A stretch of 64,000 bases of DNA from positions 62,001-126,000 of the forward strand of contig NZ_AKGG01000016.1 in assembly GCF_000277645.1 (NCBI RefSeq), in the 5' to 3' direction. The stretch comes from Weissella koreensis KCTC 3621. GTDB lineage: Bacteria; Bacillota; Bacilli; Lactobacillales; Lactobacillaceae. The translations under genes and the position numbers were made by a program. The notes under the pieces are model-generated. The model was given only the letters and a program-made list of their open reading frames with translations, was not told the origin of the DNA and ran no database searches. Of the stretch, positions 57,906 to 64,000 are shown in pieces. Position 1 is the stretch's first letter, and every line of letters starts with the position of its first letter.

Positions 57906-58223
57906 CTAAAAATACTTATAAAATTGCAAACCTAGTTCCCGGCATAAGGTTTCAAAAGCACAAGCAAATCGATTTCGATCTTCATAGTTTTTAAAAACTA
58001 ATTTAAATCCATCATCATTCGGATTACAACTAATTCGATAAGTACGGCTATCATGAATTCGGCCCAGATAAATAACACCATTTTGCCGTTCAATCGCATG
58101 CATGGCACACAGGATATCATTAATTAAGCAATCCTGAATAATATTAGCTTGTTTAAATAGTAGATATATTTCTTTGTGAATTTGTGACGTGTTCTCTCGG
58201 TACTGCATTTCGTTTCCTGCCAT
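57906..58223 (-). CDS. Small conserved-looking hypothetical protein
   Basis: Not recognised. The frame opens at 58271, but GGAGGG lies five bases before an ATG at 58223, giving 105 residues (MAGNEMQYRENTSQIHKEIY..). It has an alpha-helical first half and a second half with GVIYLGRIHDSRTYRISCNPNDD and EDRNRFACAFETLC. No signal peptide or membrane segment is seen. The well-placed ribosome binding site and balanced composition suggest a real gene. It is monocistronic between the hydrolase and adhA. Confidence 0.55.
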   Translation of the reverse strand: MAGNEMQYRENTSQIHKEIYLLFKQANIIQDCLINDILCAMHAIERQNGVIYLGRIHDSRTYRISCNPNDDGFKLVFKNYEDRNRFACAFETLCRELGLQFYKYF

Positions 58224-58271
58224 GACGCCCTCCAAAACTAATTGATGAATGCATTTCTGTTTCATAAGCAT

Positions 58272-58556
58272 ATCATGAATAGTAGGTTTAACCTTAATTT
58301 TTTCAATTGATAAATTCTTTTATATCCAACTGTATTTTTACATATAAAAGCGTCCACAACCTCGTCTTTGAGCCATTTATACGTCACATTAAATTTATAC
58401 TATCTTTTCTTATTACATAAATTGTTGCTATGAATTTATTCATCTAAACCGAACAACTATTACTAATTAAAAATTATAATTTACAATTAACATTTTAAAT
58501 TAATCTAATTTATTAAAACATTAATAACAATTTATTAATATTTCTATTAATTATAA
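58272..58556. other. AT-rich intergenic stretch, nothing recognised
   Basis: About 285 bases, very AT-rich, without reading frames. It probably contains the promoter of the small gene at 57906, but no convincing -35/-10 pair was found. Confidence 0.45.
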
Positions 58557-58588
58557 ACAAAAAAATTGTAGCTAAATCGCTACAATTT
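58557..58588 (-). terminator. Terminator of adhA
   Basis: AAATTGTAGC (58563-58572) and GCTACAATTT (58579-58588) form a perfect 10-bp stem; on the minus strand a T7 tract follows. Confidence 0.9.
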
Positions 58589-58609
58589 CATTTTAAAATT
58601 AAATTTATT

Positions 58610-59662
58610 TTACAAAGTAGTAAAGTCAATTACCTTACGTCCAGTAATTGATCCTTGCTTCATTTCATCAATAACAGAATTGATTTCTGAGAATGGAACT
58701 TTTTCAACGATTGGGGTAACTTTACCTTCAGCCCCAAATTGGAAGGCTTCTTTCAAATCAGCACGCGTTCCAACTAGTGATCCGCGCACTTCAATTCCAT
58801 CTAAGACGGTCTTAGCAATATTCAAAGACATATCACCTTGTGGTAACGCAACTGCAACCAACTTACCCATTGGACGTAAAACATTGACCGCCTGTGAGAA
58901 TGCTGCATCGTTAACTGCTGTCACTTGAGCATTGTGAACACCACCAGTTAGTTCATTCACACGAGCGACAACATCCTCTTTCTTACGGTTAACCAAAACT
59001 TCGGCTCCGTTAAGGCGAGCGGCTTCAAGTTTATCATCGTTTCCATCAATAACGGCAACATGAGCTCCAAAGACGTTATGTGCATATTGAACGGCCAAGT
59101 TTCCTAGACCTCCAGCCCCATGGACAGAAACCCATTGTCCTGGCTTTGTTTCCCCAACCTTTAATGACTTATACATTGTCACTCCGGCACAAGTAATTGA
59201 TGTTGCTTGAACTGGATCAAGTCCCTCAGGAACTTTAACAGCATACTTAGCATTAACCACACATTGTTGAGCCATTGCACCATCAACTGTATAACCTGAG
59301 TTACGAGCATTACGGCAGAAAGTTTCATTTCCAGAAACACAGTAATCACAAACTCCACAAGCATCATAGAACCAGGCAATTGAAACACGATCACCAAGCT
59401 TCAAATAATCACTTGCACCTTCACCAAGCTTAGATACTCGACCGACTCCTTCATGACCAATAACCCGACGGAATTTACCGTTTTGAGTTCCCATCTTATT
59501 AGGATCACCAAAATCTCCAGCAGCAACATGCAAATCAGTATGACAAATACCTACATATTCTACGTCAACTAGCGCTTCTCCAAATGCCAAGGAACGTGGT
59601 TCCCAGTCATCAATCAAATCAACATATCCATCATTATTTTCGCGAACAACTGCTGCTTTCAT
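58610..59662 (-). CDS. adhA: Zinc-dependent alcohol dehydrogenase
   Basis: A medium-chain dehydrogenase that probably reduces acetaldehyde to ethanol and regenerates NAD+. The catalytic zinc ligands lie in [12 protein letters not shown] and IGHEGVGRV, the structural zinc cysteines in [18 protein letters not shown], and the Rossmann motif is [13 protein letters not shown], followed by an acidic residue (VIDGNDDK) that favours NAD. At 350 residues it has the length of AdhA/AdhP. It is monocistronic, and its promoter carries candidate carbon- and redox-control sites, which fits a heterofermenter. Confidence 0.93.
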   Translation of the reverse strand: MKAAVVRENNDGYVDLIDDWEPRSLAFGEALVDVEYVGICHTDLHVAAGDFGDPNKMGTQNGKFRRVIGHEGVGRVSKLGEGASDYLKLGDRVSIAWFYDACGVCDYCVSGNETFCRNARNSGYTVDGAMAQQCVVNAKYAVKVPEGLDPVQATSITCAGVTMYKSLKVGETKPGQWVSVHGAGGLGNLAVQYAHNVFGAHVAVIDGNDDKLEAARLNGAEVLVNRKKEDVVARVNELTGGVHNAQVTAVNDAAFSQAVNVLRPMGKLVAVALPQGDMSLNIAKTVLDGIEVRGSLVGTRADLKEAFQFGAEGKVTPIVEKVPFSEINSVIDEMKQGSITGRKVIDFTTL

Positions 59663-59699
59663 TTTATTTCTCCCATTTCTTGAATAACATTTTTATTTT

Positions 59700-59753
59700 A
59701 TATGTGAATGTTTTTACATATATTATTGTAATCGTTTTCTTGTCGTTTGTAAA
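59700..59753 (-). promoter_or_regulatory. adhA: adhA promoter with cre-like and Rex-like sites
   Basis: On the minus strand -35 TTTACA (plus-strand 59748-59753) and -10 TACAAT (59725-59730) have a 17-base spacer. The word AGAAAACGATTACA (plus-strand 59727-59740) matches the cre consensus at 13 of 14 positions and overlaps the spacer and -10. Immediately downstream, ATATGTGAA-TGTT-TTTACATAT (59700-59721) is an 8-of-9 inverted repeat resembling the Rex operator (TTGTGAA..TTCACAA). Promoter seen; regulators inferred. Confidence 0.55.
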
Positions 59754-59866
59754 TGATTTTATTTGATTTTTATTATGTAAGAAAACTATTTTCAACCATA
59801 TACATATACATTAATTCACTTATTTCAAAATATTAAACCGAATGAAATTATAAAGTTTAATTGTAC

Positions 59867-59970
59867 AAAAAAAACCTCACAAATTATTAAACGTGACCCA
59901 GCATGGGGCCATTCAACCTAGACTAAGCCTAGTGCCACCATCATAACGGTTTATGTTTAATAATTTGGAG
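59867..59970 (-). ncRNA. L17 downstream element with terminator
   Basis: On the minus strand GTTTAATAATTT-type arms (outer stem 59970-59955 with 59892-59876) enclose about 60 bases with three short stems, including CTAG-GCTTAGT-CTAG and GGCCC-CATGCT-GGGTC. A T8 tract follows the outer stem. A multi-branched structure directly after rplQ is what defines the L17 downstream element described from lactic acid bacteria and Listeria. It also ends the ribosomal operon. The identity rests on position and shape, not on an alignment. Confidence 0.7.
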
Positions 59971-60007
59971 ATTTTAAAGAATGTTTATCGATTTTGGCGC
60001 TAACGTA

Positions 60008-60394
60008 TTAGTCAACCAATTCCAAGATAACCATTTGTGCAGCGTCTCCACGACGTTGTACAGTCTTTAAGATACGAGTGTATCCACCCGCGCGGCCTTC
60101 AAAACGAGGTGCAACTTGATTGAACAAGTATTGCAAAGCGTTTTCAACCTTAACGTTATCGTCTTCTGTAGTTTGTACATCAGCAACAACATTACGCAAG
60201 AAAGCTGCAGCCTTACGGCGTGAAGCCAAGTCTCCGTGCTTTCCCAACGTAATCATCTTTTCAGCAGTCTTACGAACTTCCTTGGCGCGAGCCTCAGTTG
60301 TTTCGATACGACCGTTGATCAACAATGATGTTGTTAAGTCACGTAACAAAGCCTTACGTTGTGAGCTTGTACGTCCCAACTTACGGTATGACAT
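60008..60394 (-). CDS. rplQ: 50S ribosomal protein L17
   Basis: L17 lies near the exit tunnel of the 50S subunit. The 128-residue protein starts [20 protein letters not shown] and ends with [24 protein letters not shown], both family hallmarks. GGAGG precedes the ATG. It is the last gene of the operon, 35 bases after rpoA. Confidence 0.98.
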   Translation of the reverse strand: MSYRKLGRTSSQRKALLRDLTTSLLINGRIETTEARAKEVRKTAEKMITLGKHGDLASRRKAAAFLRNVVADVQTTEDDNVKVENALQYLFNQVAPRFEGRAGGYTRILKTVQRRGDAAQMVILELVD

Positions 60395-60429
60395 GAGTCA
60401 TTCCTCCTTCTTTGGTATTATCTGTTTAA

Positions 60430-61374
60430 TTAATCTTCCTTACGGAATCCAAGACCCATCAAAGCAAGTTTATCTTGGATTTCGTCAAGTGACTTCCGAC
60501 CGAGGTTACGAACAGACATCATCTGTGTTTCTGTCCGGTCTACTAACTCTTGAACAGAGTTAATTCCGGCCCGTTTGAGACAATTATATGAACGAACTGA
60601 TAAGTCAAGCTCTTCGATTGGCATCTCAGTATGCTTAGGCGCAACAGTTTCTTCCTTGTCGACCATCACTTGAGCCTTAACTGCACGCTCAGACATTTCA
60701 ACGAATGCGTTCAAATGTGATGAAAGAACTTGTGCAGCTAAAGAAACAGCTTCTGTTGGAGTCAATGAACCATCGGTCCAGACATCCAAAGTGAGTTTGT
60801 CAAAATCATCACGTTGACCAACACGAGTGCTTTCAACTTGATAATTTACACGTTCGATAGGGGTAAAAATAGAGTCAATTGCAAGAACGCCGATTGGCAA
60901 ATCTTCATGCAATTCCTTATTTTGATCAGCCGAAACATAACCACGACCACGTTCAGCAGTCAAAGTCATGTGCAAGGTAGACCCCGCTGCAACAGTTGCA
61001 ATGTATAAATCATCATTTAAGATGGTTACATCACTGTCTCCAGTAATATCGCTTGCGGTTACCGTTGCTGGTCCAGCGACATTAATTTCAAGTGTTTTTT
61101 CCTCATCACTTTCGATCTGTAATGAAACTTTTTTCAAGTTCAAAATAATTTGCGTAACATCTTCAACAACCCCTTCGATTGTTGAAAACTCATGCAAAAC
61201 AGAATCGATTTGTACAGAATTGATCGCTGCTCCTGGCAATGAAGATAACAATACACGACGCAAAGAATTTCCAAGCGTTGTTCCATAGCCTCGCTCTAAA
61301 GGCTCAACTACAAATTTACCGTAATTGTTACTATCTTCAACAAGAGTGATCTTTGGGTTTTCGAATTCAAGCAT
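60430..61374 (-). CDS. rpoA: RNA polymerase alpha subunit
   Basis: Alpha nucleates RNA polymerase assembly. The N-terminal domain (1-230) has [28 protein letters not shown]. The C-terminal domain (from about 245) has [17 protein letters not shown] and [13 protein letters not shown], for UP-element and activator contact. Codons upstream to 61398 add nothing conserved; [13 protein letters not shown] at 61374 is the normal start (314 aa), with GGGG eleven bases before. Confidence 0.98.
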   Translation of the reverse strand: MLEFENPKITLVEDSNNYGKFVVEPLERGYGTTLGNSLRRVLLSSLPGAAINSVQIDSVLHEFSTIEGVVEDVTQIILNLKKVSLQIESDEEKTLEINVAGPATVTASDITGDSDVTILNDDLYIATVAAGSTLHMTLTAERGRGYVSADQNKELHEDLPIGVLAIDSIFTPIERVNYQVESTRVGQRDDFDKLTLDVWTDGSLTPTEAVSLAAQVLSSHLNAFVEMSERAVKAQVMVDKEETVAPKHTEMPIEELDLSVRSYNCLKRAGINSVQELVDRTETQMMSVRNLGRKSLDEIQDKLALMGLGFRKED

Positions 61375-61429
61375 ATTGTTTGTTACCCCTTTCATCAAAG
61401 CTTAGCTGTGAACTAGTTGCAAAGCGCAA

Positions 61430-61816
61430 TTAGACACGACGACGCTTTGGTGGCCGAGAACCGTTATGCGGTACTGGAGTTACGTCTTTAATAGAAGAAA
61501 CTTCCAAACCTGCAGCGGCCAAAGCACGGATAGCAGATTCACGTCCTGAACCAGGACCCTTAACAGTTACTTCAACTGTCTTCATACCATTTTCCATCGC
61601 TCCCTTGGCAGCAGCCTCAGATGCCATTTGCGCAGCAAATGGCGTTGACTTACGGCTACCTTTGAAACCAAGAGCACCAGCAGATGACCAAGCAACAGCG
61701 TTACCTTGAACATCAGTGATCATTACGATCGTATTGTTGAATGTTGCGTGAATATGTGCAACACCACTTTCAATATTCTTTTTAATATGACGCTTACGAT
61801 TATTACGACCTGCCAT
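61430..61816 (-). CDS. rpsK: 30S ribosomal protein S11
   Basis: S11 lies on the 30S platform near the mRNA exit. It has 128 residues with [31 protein letters not shown] and the basic end [18 protein letters not shown] lies before the ATG. It sits between rpsM and rpoA as in the alpha operon; rpsD is not part of this operon, as usual in Firmicutes. Confidence 0.98.
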   Translation of the reverse strand: MAGRNNRKRHIKKNIESGVAHIHATFNNTIVMITDVQGNAVAWSSAGALGFKGSRKSTPFAAQMASEAAAKGAMENGMKTVEVTVKGPGSGRESAIRALAAAGLEVSSIKDVTPVPHNGSRPPKRRRV

Positions 61817-61844
61817 GAATATAACTCCTTTCTACAGATATTAA

Positions 61845-62210
61845 TTACTTCTTTTTACCTGTAATTGCAACAGCTGGGCCTTTGCTCGTGCGGGCGTTGT
61901 TCTTGGTATTTTGACCACGAACAGGCAATCCCTTACGATGACGAATTCCACGGTATGATGCAATTTCTTGTAACTTCTTAATGTTCATTGATACTTCACG
62001 ACGTAAGTCACCTTCCACCTTGATTCCATCCGCGATTGCGCGAATTGAATCTTCTTGGTCGGGTGTCAAGTCACGAACACGTACGTCTTCAGAAACTCCA
62101 GCTTCTGCCAAAATCTTTTGAGCAGTAGTGTTACCGATTCCGTATACATATGTCAATGCGATCACGATACGCTTATCGCGAGGCAAATCTATTCCTGCAA
62201 TACGAGCCAT
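61845..62210 (-). CDS. rpsM: 30S ribosomal protein S13
   Basis: S13 bridges the subunits at the head of 30S. It has 121 residues: [26 protein letters not shown] at the start, and [23 protein letters not shown] near the end. GGAGG-type site upstream. It follows rpmJ after 46 bases. Confidence 0.98.
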   Translation of the reverse strand: MARIAGIDLPRDKRIVIALTYVYGIGNTTAQKILAEAGVSEDVRVRDLTPDQEDSIRAIADGIKVEGDLRREVSMNIKKLQEIASYRGIRHRKGLPVRGQNTKNNARTSKGPAVAITGKKK

Positions 62211-62256
62211 TACTTTTACCTCCTATAGTTTTAATTGATTATCAAAGCTTAATAAA

Positions 62257-62373
62257 TTAAGCACCTTGACGTTGTTTGTGCTTGGGATTTGTGCAAATCA
62301 CCATCACACGTCCGTTACGGCGGATAACTTTACAGTTATCACACATAGGCTTTACTGATGGACGAACCTTCAT
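62257..62373 (-). CDS. rpmJ: 50S ribosomal protein L36
   Basis: A 38-residue protein: [17 protein letters not shown], then [20 protein letters not shown]. The zinc ligands Cys-x2-Cys...Cys...His are present, so it is the zinc-binding (C+) form. GGAGGT precedes the ATG. It lies between infA and rpsM, the universal place. Confidence 0.97.
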   Translation of the reverse strand: MKVRPSVKPMCDNCKVIRRNGRVMVICTNPKHKQRQGA

Positions 62374-62406
62374 TGTATTTACCTCCAAAATAATTTTACG
62401 ACTTGC

Positions 62407-62622
62407 TTACTTAAAATGGAAAGTAATCCGTCCCTTAGTCAAATCATATGGCGACATCTCAACTTTAACATGATCTCCTGGAAGGATTCGAATAAAGTTC
62501 TTTCGAATCTTACCTGAGACATGCGCAAGGATTTCGGCGCCGTTCTCTAATTCAACGGTAAACATGGCATTTGGTAAAGTATCCTTTACCACACCAGAAA
62601 TTTCAATAACATCGTTGGCCAC
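62407..62622 (-). CDS. infA: Translation initiation factor IF-1
   Basis: IF-1 occupies the ribosomal A site during initiation. The 71-residue S1/OB-fold protein has [19 protein letters not shown] and [35 protein letters not shown] lies eight bases before the ATG. The gap of 83 bases to adk is the largest in this operon. Confidence 0.98.
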   Translation of the reverse strand: MANDVIEISGVVKDTLPNAMFTVELENGAEILAHVSGKIRKNFIRILPGDHVKVEMSPYDLTKGRITFHFK

Positions 62623-62705
62623 GTTTAATGCCTCCTTCGTTGTCAGAATGAAGAACGTAACATCTAATTATACCACTTCAACCAAAATTTGATTGACCTG
62701 AACAA

Positions 62706-63275
62706 TTAGGCGTCCTTCAAATTATCAAGCAACTCTTTTACGTCAGCAAAAATCATTTCGAGTTCACGCGCACCATCAATCTTGTGCAAAACGCCTTGTT
62801 CTGCATAATAATTGGCAATTGGTGCTGTTAATTCTCCATTAACCGCCAAACGATTTTTAATCACTTCAGGAGTGTCATCTGCGCGACCGCGTGCCATCAT
62901 CCGATCAACTAAGACTGCTTCATCAGCAGTAAAGTATAATACGGCATCTAACTTGCGACCTTGCTTAGATAACATTTCGTCTAAAGCAGTTGCTTGGTCT
63001 AAGTTCCGAGGAAATCCATCTAAGATGAATCCCCCTTTGGTATCGTCTTCAGATAAACGTTCTTCAACGATTCCATTTGTAACTTCATCGGGAACTAAAT
63101 TACCAGCGTCCATAAATGACTTGGCTTTTAATCCCAACTCAGTTTCATTTGCCATTGCAGCGCGGAACATATCGCCCGTACTAATGTGTGGCAAACGATA
63201 AGTCTCCACGATCATCTCAGCTTGAGTCCCTTTACCAACACCTGGTAGGCCCAACAACATGATATTTAAACTCAT
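62706..63275 (-). CDS. adk: Adenylate kinase, short form
   Basis: Adk interconverts AMP, ADP and ATP. P-loop LLGLPGVGKGTQAE (residues 7-20), AMP site HISTGDMFRAAM and GFILDGFPRN. At 189 residues it is about 25 shorter than the usual Firmicutes enzyme. The region after VDRMMARGRADDTPEVIKNRL shows that the long LID insertion, with its zinc-finger cysteines, is missing and replaced by a short loop. It overlaps the secY stop by one base (TAATG), so translation is coupled. Confidence 0.96.
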   Translation of the reverse strand: MSLNIMLLGLPGVGKGTQAEMIVETYRLPHISTGDMFRAAMANETELGLKAKSFMDAGNLVPDEVTNGIVEERLSEDDTKGGFILDGFPRNLDQATALDEMLSKQGRKLDAVLYFTADEAVLVDRMMARGRADDTPEVIKNRLAVNGELTAPIANYYAEQGVLHKIDGARELEMIFADVKELLDNLKDA

Positions 63276-64000
63276 TATGATTTAACTCCTTCGTGAATAA
63301 AACCGACATATGCTTTCTTCATCATCAAGCCTTCGAGTTGACGAATCAAATCGATAGCAACTCCAATGACGATTAATAATGATGTTCCAGACATACCTAG
63401 GTTACTATCTAAGCCAAACAAATGTGTAGCTAAGATAGGTGCCAATGCAATCGCCCCTAAGAAGATTGAGCCAACTGATGACAAACGCATCAAGAGACCC
63501 GACATCCACTTCTCAGTATCGTGACCAGGACGAACTCCAACAATATAACTAGCTTGTTTTTGTAAATTCTCTGCAACTTTTTCAGGATTAACCTGAACAA
63601 ATGCATAAAAGAAAGTAAACAGAACAATTAGTAATGTATAAAGAAGTCCACCTTGCAAGGTTTGCATTGAAAACCACGTTGTCGCAGTAGTATACCAACC
63701 TTGTCCACCAAACTTACCTGCAAATGCTTGCAAAATTGTTTGTGGAGTAACAAGTAGTGATGAAGCGAAAATAACTGGAATAACTCCAGCAACGTTCACC
63801 TTCAAGGGTAAATACGACGAACTACCAGATCCAACTGATCGACGCGTATATTGCATTGGAATTTTACGAATAGCCTGATTGAACCAGGTAACAAATGAAA
63901 TTGCAATAATCAATAGCAACAATAGTCCGACAAATAATGACAAACCTTGTGCTTTATTTGAATTTTGCAAAATATTTTCTTTGATTAGTTGGTATATTCC
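63275..64000 (-). CDS. secY: Preprotein translocase subunit SecY (N-terminal part outside the window)
   Basis: The channel subunit of the Sec translocon. The open frame runs to the window edge (242 codons) and covers the C-terminal half: RKIPMQYTRRSVG, YLPLKVNVAGVIPVIFASSLL, AYVQVNPE-type FAFVQVNPEKVAENLQKQASYIVG and RPGHDTEKWM, then the last two membrane segments. The N-terminal half lies outside. With secA at the other end, this window holds parts of both Sec motor and channel genes. Confidence 0.97.
   Translation of the reverse strand, partial: GIYQLIKENILQNSNKAQGLSLFVGLLLLLIIAISFVTWFNQAIRKIPMQYTRRSVGSGSSSYLPLKVNVAGVIPVIFASSLLVTPQTILQAFAGKFGGQGWYTTATTWFSMQTLQGGLLYTLLIVLFTFFYAFVQVNPEKVAENLQKQASYIVGVRPGHDTEKWMSGLLMRLSSVGSIFLGAIALAPILATHLFGLDSNLGMSGTSLLIVIGVAIDLIRQLEGLMMKKAYVGFIHEGVKS

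Overview
The window reads as chromosome of a low-GC lactic acid bacterium of the Lactobacillaceae, most likely on the Weissella/Leuconostoc side. The grounds are: the gene order secY-adk-infA-rpmJ-rpsM-rpsK-rpoA-rplQ followed by an L17-downstream-element-type RNA; the WalRKHI-WalJ-HtrA block; the purR-glmU-prs block; RexAB-type AddAB; zwf plus a zinc alcohol dehydrogenase, as expected of a heterofermenter; and strong AGGAGG-type ribosome binding sites with many TTG/GTG starts. The genus is inferred from gene content only. Most genes lie on the minus strand. No tRNA, rRNA or CRISPR array was seen.

Layout. 1-1,628: N-terminal part of secA, divergent from nnrD (1,926-2,780). 2,958-3,474: a minus-strand transcription unit with a consensus promoter overlapped by a perfect cre site and a clear terminator, but no intact gene. 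3,596-13,762: housekeeping genes (ppx/gppA, trpS, a MazF-like toxin without a visible antitoxin, a fused acpS-alr gene, cshA, a MurA with Asp in place of the catalytic Cys, pyrG with a CTP-type attenuator, rpoE). 13,878-24,480: a surface polysaccharide cluster, all on the minus strand: rmlACBD for dTDP-rhamnose, three glycosyltransferases, a Stealth phosphotransferase, a Wzx flippase and an EpsG-type Wzy polymerase. A 77-bp direct repeat flanks it. The repeat carries the 3' end of the neighbouring HD-phosphohydrolase gene and a promoter, so the cluster looks inserted between that gene and rpoE and now has a copy of the rpoE promoter facing it.

24,817-42,638: the HD phosphohydrolase and a DUF1934 gene diverging from a 40-bp palindrome; htrA and the Wal cell-wall stress genes (walR separated from walK by a terminator); rpsF-ssb-rpsR with an S6:S18-type leader; prs-glmU-purR with paired PurBoxes; a GlpK-family kinase and zwf on the plus strand. 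42,771-51,271: addA, addB, tadA and an RsmC-like methyltransferase.

51,300-56,060 is a decayed integrated element: a broken tyrosine integrase, frameshifted hypothetical genes, and two membrane-anchored proteins that look like N-terminal paralogues, one interrupted at a run of nine A. 56,772-59,662 holds an anchored alpha/beta hydrolase, an unknown small protein and adhA, whose promoter overlaps cre-like and Rex-like sites. 59,867-64,000 is the end of the spc/alpha ribosomal operon.

No complete new defence or biosynthetic system was found. The best candidates for something undescribed are the CcpA-type orphan transcript, the promoter-duplicating polysaccharide island, the divergent palindrome and the A9 gene in the element remnant.
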